Shown here in pieces: positions 7,456 to 16,714 of a stretch of DNA of 64,000 nt. The stretch is from positions 372,001 through 436,000 of the forward strand of contig NZ_JAGTXB010000003.1 in NCBI RefSeq assembly GCF_018224885.1, in the 5' to 3' direction. Below the pieces are notes generated by a model, which was given only the letters and a program-made list of their open reading frames with translations, was not told the DNA's origin and ran no database searches. Source of the stretch: Chitinophaga hostae (GTDB lineage Bacteria; Bacteroidota; Bacteroidia; Chitinophagales; Chitinophagaceae). The position numbers and the translations under genes are program-made. How positions within the stretch are numbered: the stretch's first letter is position 1; each line of letters opens with the position of its first letter.

Positions 7456-10230
7456 CTAAAGGTCGTAAAACTGTCTCGATCGGTTTATTCGCAGATCCCT
7501 CAGAATACCGGCTTTCGGGTTAATGGTAATACTAAACTGCCGGAAGGTACCAAACGGAATCAGGTTAATAGACATCTGCCAGCAGTGCAGATCCCGCGAG
7601 ATATACATGTTCGTATAGGCGATCTGCATATTGGTGAAATCGAAACCACTGTTCAATCCGATCTTCCATTTAGGCGTCAGGCTAAAGTCGCCGTTGAAAC
7701 TAACGTATTGGGTTATACGTTTTACAACACCACCGGAATCAGGGATTACGGTATTGGTGTATGATAAGCTATATGAGAGATCCACACGCCATGGAATATC
7801 AAAATCCACATACTCGCCAGGGTTATTACGTACCATGGCCAGCTGCCGCTGTTGCGCAGCAAAGGCAGCATCCGCGCCCTGTGCATTCTCAATAGAATCT
7901 ATTTTCTGTTCCTTGGCCTGGCTCTTTTTATCTTTCGACTGGAACGATGTACTCATGGAAATACTGGCGTTGGTTAAACGGCCAATACTGAATTTACCCT
8001 GCTGCCACACATATTTGTCGATACGGTTCCCGCGCGCATTCGTCTGGTAAGGATCAATATTACCACTGGCGGAAATGTTCAGCTTATCAAATAAGTTGGT
8101 ACGCGCGTATATACTGAAGGTCGACAGCTTAAAGGAATCTGCTACCAGGTTATAACTACCGTTAATACCAAAACCATCCAGCAACTTTATCTTTCGTTCA
8201 TGGTTCCCCGTAGTATCCTTTTTTGAGTATACCTTCATTTCCAGGTTGTTATCCAAACCGAAGTTCAACCCGCCGAAAGACCCGGGAGAAGGTACACCGA
8301 TAATAGCCCCATCATATACCGATACCATGGACTTATCGCCTTCTTTGTTATATTGTAACTCCTTATAGAGGTTGGGATTCAGATCCGGCCGGTAACTGGC
8401 GCTCAGTGTGGGCCGCATCACATGACGGATGGCCTTTACCTTTGAGTGCTTATTAAAGGTGTACATGCCATACATAGCGGTGGACAGCGACAAGCTGGCG
8501 CTCACGTCACGGGCGGTGAAGAAGCCGGCCTGGTAAGAAGTATCGATGGCGCCTTTGGTACCCAATCCGGGATTGTTTTTATTGGGATCCCATTTACGGT
8601 TGAACTTTTTGGTATACCAGTATTCTGTATAGTTAATACCCGGCGACAGCGTAAATGTTTTAAATACCGGGATGGAGAAGGAGACCGGGATATTATGCTG
8701 CATGCCTGTTTGCATAGCATCAAACATGGCCTGTTTACCAAACAGCGAGTCTTTAAAGTTAGCCTGGTTGCGCAACACCGTATTATAGGACACCCCAATT
8801 TTCTCATACCATTTTGGCGTACCTACCATTTCTTTTGGCTGGAAAGGGTAGATAGTATTTACCGTAAAGGTTCCGTCCGGGAAGGAAACAGACACATCGC
8901 GGGTACTAAGGTTCTGTGAATGGTTCAGGCCCAGTGTCAGGTTATAGGGCTTGCCGATCCAGGTTTTGGAGAACGTGATAGACGATCCGATGTTATTGTT
9001 TACACGCGTGTTATAGTCGTATACGTTATACCTGTTGTAAGAAGAGGTCCCAAAATTTACCGCTGCCCCGAAGTTTACACCCGGCCTGGCCTTGCTGTCC
9101 ATGCTGTGATTCCAGGTTACCCGGAAATCTTTCGAGGTGCTGAACTCTGATTTCACGGCAGGATCGCCAAAACGGGTATTGGCAAAGCTGAGGTTAAGCC
9201 CCCCGTTATATTTGTACCGCTTACGATAGGTAGGACTGGCCGTCATGCTCCAACTGCCGTATGAGTATACGTCACCCCGCATCGTGAGGTCAAAATTGTC
9301 GCCCAAACCTATATAGTACCCTCCGTTTTCAAGACCTATCCCCTTCTGCTGATTTACCACATACTGCGGAGGCAGGATACCCGACCGCTGTCCCTGCGTG
9401 ATAGGGAAAATGGCAAAAGGTATAAATAAAGGCGTAGGAATACCTTCAATTTCCAGGTTGGCCGGGCCGGAAATAACCAGTTTATCAGGGATAACCTTTA
9501 TTTTGCGGGCCCGGAAGCTGAAATGCGGCGTATCCAGGTTACAGGTGGTATAGCCATTTTTAAAACCGAAAATGGTATTATCTGCAGCTTTTTTGGTCTG
9601 TGCACTATGAATATAGCCTTCGCCGTACTGGGACCGGGTATTATAGATCTTTGCCTTTTGGGAAGTAAAGTTATAACGGAGGGTATCCGATTCAAAGCTT
9701 TGTCCGCCATCGTTCATAACCGGCCCGCCAAACAGTTTACCGGCCGTATCCTTGGCATTGGTAGCTTCCAGCACACCGGTTTCCTGGTCGAAATTCATTT
9801 TTTCGGCAGAAAGATCAATGGTTTTGTACTTTGTGTTGGCAGTACCATATAAATAAAAGCGTTTGTCGGGTACCATCAGGATGATAGAGTCCTTGGCTTT
9901 ATAATTAACCGGCGCATCCAGCGTGTCTTTCGATATCTTTGGTACAAACAGGGTATCAACCGTGCCGGCTCCGCTGGTATCCTTATCCCTGGACAGTATA
10001 TTGGTATCGGAGGCGGCAGCCGGGGTAACAGCAGGTCGTTGGGTTTTACCCGTATCTTTCCTGGTTACCGGAGTCGTATCTGCCAAACTTTTGTTAAAAA
10101 ATGAAACAGCATGTGGCCTGGTGGCTGCAACTGCATCTATAATAAAGGGAATGGCAATCAACATACCGGCAAAAACCAGGTATGTATGTCGAAAAAACTT
10201 TTTATAATTATTTTTGTAGCTGATGTTCAT
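7456..10230 (-). CDS. LptD-like outer membrane LPS-assembly protein
   Basis: 924 residues. Signal/anchor at about 12-37, then a low-complexity Thr/Asp-rich linker, an OstA/LptA-like beta-jellyroll region (around 120-260, for example KAKIYNTRSQYGEGYIHSAQ) and a long beta-barrel region. In Bacteroidota such proteins are annotated as putative LPS-assembly LptD; with LptE the barrel inserts LPS in the outer leaflet. Divergent from the amidase gene, which leads into MlaD-like and OstA-like genes, so the setting supports an envelope role. Ends at the palindrome 7237-7434. Confidence 0.85.
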   Translation of the reverse strand: MNISYKNNYKKFFRHTYLVFAGMLIAIPFIIDAVAATRPHAVSFFNKSLADTTPVTRKDTGKTQRPAVTPAAASDTNILSRDKDTSGAGTVDTLFVPKISKDTLDAPVNYKAKDSIILMVPDKRFYLYGTANTKYKTIDLSAEKMNFDQETGVLEATNAKDTAGKLFGGPVMNDGGQSFESDTLRYNFTSQKAKIYNTRSQYGEGYIHSAQTKKAADNTIFGFKNGYTTCNLDTPHFSFRARKIKVIPDKLVISGPANLEIEGIPTPLFIPFAIFPITQGQRSGILPPQYVVNQQKGIGLENGGYYIGLGDNFDLTMRGDVYSYGSWSMTASPTYRKRYKYNGGLNLSFANTRFGDPAVKSEFSTSKDFRVTWNHSMDSKARPGVNFGAAVNFGTSSYNRYNVYDYNTRVNNNIGSSITFSKTWIGKPYNLTLGLNHSQNLSTRDVSVSFPDGTFTVNTIYPFQPKEMVGTPKWYEKIGVSYNTVLRNQANFKDSLFGKQAMFDAMQTGMQHNIPVSFSIPVFKTFTLSPGINYTEYWYTKKFNRKWDPNKNNPGLGTKGAIDTSYQAGFFTARDVSASLSLSTAMYGMYTFNKHSKVKAIRHVMRPTLSASYRPDLNPNLYKELQYNKEGDKSMVSVYDGAIIGVPSPGSFGGLNFGLDNNLEMKVYSKKDTTGNHERKIKLLDGFGINGSYNLVADSFKLSTFSIYARTNLFDKLNISASGNIDPYQTNARGNRIDKYVWQQGKFSIGRLTNASISMSTSFQSKDKKSQAKEQKIDSIENAQGADAAFAAQQRQLAMVRNNPGEYVDFDIPWRVDLSYSLSYTNTVIPDSGGVVKRITQYVSFNGDFSLTPKWKIGLNSGFDFTNMQIAYTNMYISRDLHCWQMSINLIPFGTFRQFSITINPKAGILRDLRINRSRQFYDL

Positions 10231-10406
10231 GTGTTACGGCGGCCACAAACCTACAAGATTTTATACAATTTATTACAAAAGGCAACTTGTATTGTTTAGC
10301 GGCAGGTATTAGTCAGATTGACGTAAACTCGCAAGGAGCAAGCGGATTATTAATTTAACAGATAAACTTATTTTTTTATTTTTTGTGAAAAACAGCACCC
10401 ATTAAA

Positions 10407-11651
10407 ATGAGAATCATGCGCTGGAACCGATTTTGGATTTTAGGACTGGGAACACTATTCACCTGTACCTTTTTTATTCAGGCCAAAAATAATCCCGTTT
10501 CCTCAAAACAGGATAAGCCTATCAGAACGATTGTAATTGATGCCGGCCACGGCGGTGAAGATCCCGGCGCCAAAGGCAGCTACTCCACCGAAAAACAGGT
10601 CACCCTCGAAGTAGCCCTGAAACTGGGGAAAATCCTGGAAGAAAATATGCCCGATGTAAAGGTGGTGTATACACGAAAAAGCGACCGCTTTGACGATCCC
10701 CGCAAAAAAGCCCAGATCGCCAACGATAATAAGGGAGAACTCTTCGTATCCATCCACTGTAATTCAACCGGTAAAATCCGTAAAGTAGTAGACTACAAAA
10801 CCGTTTACCGCAAAAAAGGTAAAAGGAAAATAGCGGTTAAACAGCCGATATATGCCTACTACCCCAGCAATGCCAAAGGCACGGAAACGTATATATGGGC
10901 CACCAGCAAGAATAACGCAAAAATGGAATCCCTGAAACAAAATTCCGTTATCGTATTGGACGCCAACTCAGAAGAAACCAAACAGCTGATGGACGATACC
11001 GATCCCGAAACCTTTATCCTGCTTAACACCCTGCGGAATGCCTACTTCGACCAAAGCCTCCGTCTTTCCACCCTTATTGAAGATGAATTTACCCGGGTAG
11101 GACGTATCAGCCGCGGCGCAAGACAAAGGAATGAAAAAGGTATCTGGGTATTATCCGCCACCGCCATGCCCAGCGTACTCGTGGAACTGGGCTTTATCAG
11201 CAACCCGGAAGAGGAAGACTACCTCAATTCCAACAACGGACAACAGGAACTGGCCAACTGTATCTATAAAGCTATTAAACGTTACCGGGAAGAACTCGAC
11301 AGGTTCACCAATAACCGTAATTCCCAGCCGTCTACCACCAGCATACAATCCAAAGGCAATAACACACATGCTTCCCTCCAACCCGGTAAAACAGGCCGTA
11401 ACAAGCCCGCCGCACCGCAACCCGGCGACAGCTACTGCGTACAACTGCTCATTACAGATAAATTTTATAAACCAGGAGCTTCCATTTTCAGGAAGCTCCA
11501 TGGTGACATCAACCGTCAACAGGTGGTGATGAATAAAAAAAAACTAAACAAATATATATGGGGCCGTTTCAAAACAGACCAGCAAGCCTCCAGTGCCCTG
11601 CGCAAGGCCCGCAAACTGGGATTTAAAGACGCTTTTGTTACCTCCTGCTAG
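10407..11651 (+). CDS. N-acetylmuramoyl-L-alanine amidase (Amidase_3) with SPOR-like tail
   Basis: 414 residues. Signal peptide about 1-26. The Zn-amidase core has IVIDAGHGGEDPG (H48, E51), FVSIHCNS (H117) and VLVELGFIS (E260), the ligands and catalytic Glu of AmiC-type enzymes that cleave the lactyl-peptide bond of peptidoglycan. After a Pro/Ser/Asn linker, the C-terminal ~75 residues (YCVQLLITD to AFVTSC) look like a SPOR domain binding denuded glycans. Probably acts at the septum in cell separation. First of three + strand envelope genes; divergent from lptD-like. Confidence 0.9.
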   Translation: MRIMRWNRFWILGLGTLFTCTFFIQAKNNPVSSKQDKPIRTIVIDAGHGGEDPGAKGSYSTEKQVTLEVALKLGKILEENMPDVKVVYTRKSDRFDDPRKKAQIANDNKGELFVSIHCNSTGKIRKVVDYKTVYRKKGKRKIAVKQPIYAYYPSNAKGTETYIWATSKNNAKMESLKQNSVIVLDANSEETKQLMDDTDPETFILLNTLRNAYFDQSLRLSTLIEDEFTRVGRISRGARQRNEKGIWVLSATAMPSVLVELGFISNPEEEDYLNSNNGQQELANCIYKAIKRYREELDRFTNNRNSQPSTTSIQSKGNNTHASLQPGKTGRNKPAAPQPGDSYCVQLLITDKFYKPGASIFRKLHGDINRQQVVMNKKKLNKYIWGRFKTDQQASSALRKARKLGFKDAFVTSC

Positions 11652-11748
11652 TTCCCGCTACCTCCCATACCCCTTCCCCGTTTTCCCCCTTTCCCCTTTT
11701 TTATTAGCAACATTTTTACACGATCACTTCCCGTGCATGCTTTTTGAT

Positions 11749-11756
11749 TATTTTTG
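11749..11756 (+). promoter_or_regulatory. Candidate -7 element upstream of the MlaD-like gene
   Basis: TATTTTTG fits the Bacteroidota -7 consensus TAnnTTTG and lies 21 nt before the ATG. The -33 region at the usual spacing is weak, so this is only a candidate. Confidence 0.45.
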
Positions 11757-11776
11757 CGTGAACGTATACGAATCTC

Positions 11777-12775
11777 ATGCTCAAATTATCTAATGAAACC
11801 AAAGTTGGTATATTAACGGTGCTGGGTATAACCTTACTTGTGCTGGGCTTTAATTTACTGAAGGGGAAAAGCCTTTTTTCACATAATAAAACCATTTACG
11901 CCGTATATAAGCAGGTAAACGGATTACAACCCGCCAATGCTGTACAGGTAAATGGACTGGTAGTAGGCAGTGTATCCAATCTGGAAGTAATGGATAAAGA
12001 TGCCTCCAGGATACTGGTAGCCATCACCATTACCAAAAAAATTGATATCCCGCGCAACTCCGTTGCCCGCATCAGCAGCGATCTCCTGGGTACCAAAACA
12101 GTACAGATGGACCTGGGTAACGCCAGCGAATATCTGAAAAGCGGCGATACCATCTATGCCGCGGTAGACGGCTCCATGACAGATGCACTCAAAGAACAGC
12201 TTAACCCGCTGGTAAAAAAACTGGAAGGCACCCTCTCTAATATTGATACCGTACTGCTGTCTGTGAATGCCATTCTCGACACCACCGCAAAAGGTAACCT
12301 GCAGGACGCCATCCGTAACCTGAATACCACCATGCGTAACTTTACGCATACCTCCGCATCCCTGAATGGCATGCTGGATCCTGATAAAGGCAATATCCAG
12401 AAAACATTCAACAACCTGGCCGCTGTAACCGGTAACCTGAAAGACAACAACGCTAAAATCACAGGTATACTCGACAACGCCCAGAAAACCACCGATGCGC
12501 TGGCAAAAGGAAACATCGACAAAACATTACTGCAACTGCAACAAACAATCAACAGCCTGAACCAGACCATCAACAAACTCAATACTACCGATGGCACCGC
12601 AGGTTTGATGCTGAACGATAAAAAAGTGTATAACAACCTTCAGTACTCACTGGGTAACCTGAATAAGCTGCTGGAAGACCTCCGCGTCAATCCAAAACGC
12701 TATGTACACTTTTCCCTGTTTGGCAAAAAAGATAAAACGAAGCCGTTACCTTCTGATTCAGCGGCACAACAATAA
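11777..12775 (+). CDS. MlaD family (MCE domain) lipid-transport protein
   Basis: 332 residues. One N-terminal transmembrane segment (about 11-28) precedes an MCE domain (about 38-115, YAVYKQVNGLQPANAVQVNG, DLLGTKTVQMDLG). The rest is a long helical, Asn/Thr/Leu-rich region. MCE proteins form hexamers that shuttle phospholipids between inner and outer membranes. No MlaE/MlaF genes are adjacent; they may be elsewhere in the genome. Followed after 6 nt by the OstA-like gene. Confidence 0.9.
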   Translation: MLKLSNETKVGILTVLGITLLVLGFNLLKGKSLFSHNKTIYAVYKQVNGLQPANAVQVNGLVVGSVSNLEVMDKDASRILVAITITKKIDIPRNSVARISSDLLGTKTVQMDLGNASEYLKSGDTIYAAVDGSMTDALKEQLNPLVKKLEGTLSNIDTVLLSVNAILDTTAKGNLQDAIRNLNTTMRNFTHTSASLNGMLDPDKGNIQKTFNNLAAVTGNLKDNNAKITGILDNAQKTTDALAKGNIDKTLLQLQQTINSLNQTINKLNTTDGTAGLMLNDKKVYNNLQYSLGNLNKLLEDLRVNPKRYVHFSLFGKKDKTKPLPSDSAAQQ

Positions 12776-12781
12776 GCATCA

Positions 12782-14668
12782 ATGCATCGATACATAAAAT
12801 CAGGGACCTTCCTGGCCGTAATATGCCTGCTGGCATTTTCGGCCAGCGCCCAGTTTCCGGCCGAACCGGCTCCGAAAAAAGGGTCTGTTATTGAAATAAT
12901 TCATTCAGACTCACTGATCATGAATGATCATGATTCTATCAGCATTACCCGATTCCTCGGTAATGCCGTCTTTAAACAGGGAAGTACCCTGTTTAACTGT
13001 GACAGCGCGATAAAAAATAACAAAACGAATATCATCGACGCTTACGGTCATATTCATATTAACCAGGCCGACAGCGTTCATATCTACGGTAACTTTCTTA
13101 ACTACGATGCCAACACCCGCATCGCCCTGTTAAGAGAAGATGCACGACTCACCGATGGTAAAGTTACCATCACCGGACCCGAACTACAATACGACATGAA
13201 TGCCAAAATTGGCTCCTACACCCAGTCAGGACGGCTCGTAAACGGTAAAAGCGTACTTACCAGCGATGAAGGATACTACTACACAGAAACCAAAGAGATG
13301 CATTTCATCCGGAACGTGTTGCTCGTAGATCCCGAATACACCCTCAATACCAGCGAACTGCTGTATAATACCGATACAAAAATTGCCACTATCATCGCCC
13401 CTACCACTATCAACAATAACGACAAAAGCACTATGTATGCTACCAGTGGTTATTATGATACGGATAAAGGATACGGCAACTTTGGCAACCGGCCTACCAT
13501 CGAAGACAGTACCGGTACACTCACAGCCGATAATATTGAAATGGATAAATTAACCGGTATGGCCTATGCCACCGGCAATATGGTATACAAGGATACAGCA
13601 CGCAAAATGTCGCTGCTGGCCAACAAAGGCATCGCCAATCAGCGCGAAAAAACAATCCTGGCCACCCAGAAGCCATTGCTCATCATGGAAAAAAACAAAG
13701 ATACCCTGTATATGGCCGCTGACACCCTGTTTTCAGGCGTAATCGGACCAAACGACAGTTTGTCTATTCCATCTGTTGCAGGCCTCAAACGCATCCCCGA
13801 CTCACCTACCAAAAACCTGGAGGCACTAAAAACCATACGACCGCCGGAGAGATTCGACGCCGTCATTTCTCCCGTTGCCCTCGGCGATTCTATTGCCAGG
13901 AAACAAAAAGATAGTATAGCCGGCAACGTTATGATGTTCATGGCCGACAGCGCCCTGGCAAAAACAAGGCAGAAACTCGATACCTCCCTGGTGAAAAATG
14001 TGAAAGTAGCGCCCATTCCGGATGTAGCCGTGCGCGATTCCCTGCCGGGAATTAAACATCATGCAGACAGTATGGCGCTGAAAGCACCAAAAGATACCAG
14101 TGAGCAACGCTATATTCTTGCTTATCATAACGTCCGTATATTTTCAGACTCCCTGCAGGGAGTGGCCGACAGTGTTTACTATTCTTCCAAAGATTCCGTC
14201 TTCCGCTTCTACCGCAACCCGGTGCTCTGGTCCAACAATACCACGCAACTGAGCGGCGATACCATCCTGATGTATACAAAGAACCAGACGGCCGACAGGA
14301 TGGAGCTGAAAAATAATGGATTCATTATCAATGAAGCCGGCCCGGGCATGTTTAACCAGATCAAAGGCAACACCGTTACAGGTTATGTAGTAGGCGAAAC
14401 CCTCGACTGGATGCACGTGGAAGGGAACGCCGAAACCATCAACTATATCAAAGATCAGGCAGGCGCCTATATGAGCGTTAATAAAACCCAGTGCGCCACC
14501 ATCAATATCTTCTTCAAAAAAGGAGAAGTAAACAAAGTAGTTTTTTATAAAGATGCAGAAGGCACCGTTTATCCGTTTACACAACGTCCTAAAGAACAGT
14601 TACAACTGGAAAACTTCAAATGGGACATTAAGCGGCAGCCGAAAAGTAAGTACGAGCTAATGCAATAA
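12782..14668 (+). CDS. OstA/LptA-like organic solvent tolerance protein
   Basis: 628 residues with a signal peptide (about 1-23, ...LLAFSASAQ). Repeated beta-strand units (for example YDMNAKIGSYTQSGRLVNGK and TADNIEMDKLTGMAYATGN) mark several OstA domains, the fold of periplasmic LPS bridge proteins. Starts 6 nt after the MlaD-like stop, so translationally close. With LptD-like across the divergent promoter, the locus could form an LPS bridge. It is much longer than E. coli LptA, which is common in Bacteroidota. Confidence 0.85.
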   Translation: MHRYIKSGTFLAVICLLAFSASAQFPAEPAPKKGSVIEIIHSDSLIMNDHDSISITRFLGNAVFKQGSTLFNCDSAIKNNKTNIIDAYGHIHINQADSVHIYGNFLNYDANTRIALLREDARLTDGKVTITGPELQYDMNAKIGSYTQSGRLVNGKSVLTSDEGYYYTETKEMHFIRNVLLVDPEYTLNTSELLYNTDTKIATIIAPTTINNNDKSTMYATSGYYDTDKGYGNFGNRPTIEDSTGTLTADNIEMDKLTGMAYATGNMVYKDTARKMSLLANKGIANQREKTILATQKPLLIMEKNKDTLYMAADTLFSGVIGPNDSLSIPSVAGLKRIPDSPTKNLEALKTIRPPERFDAVISPVALGDSIARKQKDSIAGNVMMFMADSALAKTRQKLDTSLVKNVKVAPIPDVAVRDSLPGIKHHADSMALKAPKDTSEQRYILAYHNVRIFSDSLQGVADSVYYSSKDSVFRFYRNPVLWSNNTTQLSGDTILMYTKNQTADRMELKNNGFIINEAGPGMFNQIKGNTVTGYVVGETLDWMHVEGNAETINYIKDQAGAYMSVNKTQCATINIFFKKGEVNKVVFYKDAEGTVYPFTQRPKEQLQLENFKWDIKRQPKSKYELMQ

Positions 14669-14670
14669 AA

Positions 14671-14780
14671 GAATGACGAATTAAAAATTACGAATTACGA
14701 GGTAAATACGACCATTGCCAATCTTCCAGTACTCGTAATTCGTAATTCGTAATTCGTAATTTTTTTTAATTCGCAATTCT
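14671..14780. repeat. Heptad-periodic inverted repeat (AATTACG class)
   Basis: Left arm AATTACGAATTACGAG and right arm CTCGTAATTCGTAATTCG plus further AATTCGT units. Words repeat every 7 bp. It lies between the OstA-like gene and nhaA and can form a long hairpin followed by a T run, so it may double as a terminator. Confidence 0.8.
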
Positions 14781-14787
14781 TTATATT

Positions 14788-15999
14788 ATGATCCGGCACT
14801 CTATTAACATTATCCGAAAAACACTGATTTCCCCTATCTACACCTTTTTAAAAGACAGTCGTGCGGTAGGTATTGTACTCATAGTATGTACCCTCATATC
14901 TATGATACTGGCTAATTCAGCTGTTCAGGAGGATTATGTTGGATTCTGGAACACCCTCTTTGATCCGGCAGGCGGACATCATTACCAATACCGCGCCCTG
15001 CACCTTCCCAACTCCTACCTGTTATGGATAAACGATGGGATGATGGTCCTGTTTTTTTTTCTGGTAGGCATGGAAATAAAAAGAGAGCTTACCGTAGGTG
15101 AACTGTCTTCCCTAAAAAAATCCATTTTACCGGTACTGGCAGCCATCGGCGGAATGCTGTTTCCCGCACTCATATTTACCCTGTTTAATAAAAATACACC
15201 CTATGCCCATGGCTGGGGTATTCCCATGGCTACTGATATTGCTTTCTCCCTGGGAATATTATCCCTGCTGGGCAAAAGGGTGCCGGTAGGACTGAAAATA
15301 TTCCTGATGGCATTGGCTATTATCGATGATCTCGGAGCCATATTAACCATTGCTGTTTTTTATACCCCTCACCTAGACGTAAAATACCTGCTGATAGGTG
15401 GCGCCGTACTGCTAATTCCGCTGGTGCTCAATTTCTTAAAAGTACACCGGCCCATTTTCTACTACATTCCGGGACTGGTACTCTGGTATTGCCTCTTCAA
15501 TTCAGGGATACATGCCACTATCGCCGGCGTGCTGCTGGCATTCTGTATTCCGCAGGAGAAGATCGCGCAACTGGTACATAATTTACATGACCCGGTAAAT
15601 TTTGTCATCATGCCCGTGTTCGCCCTGGCCAATACTGCCATACAGCTACCTTCCGATATGGCCGGCGCCCTGCAGAATGATATCAGTTATGGCATTATAG
15701 CCGGACTGGTGCTGGGAAAACCATTAGGTATTTTTGCACTTTCTTTTCTTGCTGTAAAATTAAAACTGGCCACCCTTCCCTCAAAAGCAGGCTGGATGCA
15801 GCTGATTGGCGTTGGATTAATTGCCGGTATCGGGTTTACCATGTCTATTTTTATCTCCTCCCTGGCCTATGCAGAGCGGGAATTACAGATTATTGCCATC
15901 ATATCCGTGATAGCAGCTTCCCTGCTGGCGGGCATTGCAGGATTCATTTTTCTCCGCCTCCTTAAGCCGGTTGGCATTGTTCTTGTAAAGCAATCATGA
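14788..15999 (+). CDS. nhaA: Na+/H+ antiporter NhaA
   Basis: 403-residue polytopic inner-membrane protein. The ion-binding pair corresponds to D180 and D181 (IIDDLGAI), and the conserved ATDIAF motif is at 148-153. NhaA exchanges two protons in for one sodium out, controlling pH and salt. Length is usual. Single-gene unit after the heptad repeat; a small outer membrane protein gene follows about 90 nt later. Confidence 0.95.
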   Translation: MIRHSINIIRKTLISPIYTFLKDSRAVGIVLIVCTLISMILANSAVQEDYVGFWNTLFDPAGGHHYQYRALHLPNSYLLWINDGMMVLFFFLVGMEIKRELTVGELSSLKKSILPVLAAIGGMLFPALIFTLFNKNTPYAHGWGIPMATDIAFSLGILSLLGKRVPVGLKIFLMALAIIDDLGAILTIAVFYTPHLDVKYLLIGGAVLLIPLVLNFLKVHRPIFYYIPGLVLWYCLFNSGIHATIAGVLLAFCIPQEKIAQLVHNLHDPVNFVIMPVFALANTAIQLPSDMAGALQNDISYGIIAGLVLGKPLGIFALSFLAVKLKLATLPSKAGWMQLIGVGLIAGIGFTMSIFISSLAYAERELQIIAIISVIAASLLAGIAGFIFLRLLKPVGIVLVKQS

Positions 16000-16088
16000 T
16001 TTAATTTTCGTCGTGCATTTATACTTTAGAAAGGAAGCCAACGTTTCTTAACGTATATTTTTTAAGTTTCAATTCAAACAACACATCT

Positions 16089-16616
16089 ATGAAAAAAGTC
16101 GTGTTACTTTTCAGCCTGATTACCATGCTTGCTATACAGGCGAACGCGCAGAAGAAAAAAAGTTACAAAAGCAGCGATCCATCCAATTACAATACTGCGC
16201 TGGGTATCCGTTTAAACCCATGGATAGTGGGCTTTACCATTAAACATTTTATCCAGGGGCCTCATGCCATTGAAGGTATGGTAACTACAAATCATGAACA
16301 CAGAAGCAATGTTACATTCACAGCGTTGTACGAATACAACTGGAATATAGGTTTACCGGAACTGAATATGTATGCCGGTGGCGGTGCGCACATCGGCTTC
16401 TACGACCGTCGTGATTACGACTGGGATCGTTATGTAGACAAAGGTAAAGGTACCTATGTATCACCAGGACTGGATGGTATTATCGGTATTGAGTATACCT
16501 TCAAAAAAATTCCTTTAAACATCAGTGCCGATCTGAAACCTTACGTACAGTTTGTTGGACCCACCAACTATATGGGTGAGGAGATTGGCGGTGTGTCTGC
16601 CAGGTTTACATTCTAA
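16089..16616 (+). CDS. Small outer membrane beta-barrel protein, hypothetical
   Basis: 175 residues. Signal peptide about 1-20 (MKKVVLLFSLITMLAIQANA). Amphipathic beta strands and a terminal aromatic residue (ARFTF) suggest an 8-stranded OmpA-like barrel. No ligand-binding motif is recognised. A terminator follows the stop. Confidence 0.7.
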   Translation: MKKVVLLFSLITMLAIQANAQKKKSYKSSDPSNYNTALGIRLNPWIVGFTIKHFIQGPHAIEGMVTTNHEHRSNVTFTALYEYNWNIGLPELNMYAGGGAHIGFYDRRDYDWDRYVDKGKGTYVSPGLDGIIGIEYTFKKIPLNISADLKPYVQFVGPTNYMGEEIGGVSARFTF

Positions 16617-16618
16617 AC

Positions 16619-16672
16619 AAACGGACCACTTCATCACAAACGGATCATGAGGCAAGCATGGTCCGTTTTTTT
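16619..16672 (+). terminator. Intrinsic terminator
   Basis: AAACGGACCA pairs with TGGTCCGTTT, followed by a T run. The loop is long (about 30 nt). Terminates the outer membrane protein gene. Confidence 0.6.
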
Positions 16673-16714
16673 ATGTTCCTTATTTTGGAGTAATTTTAGG
16701 TTCAACTACCGGAC

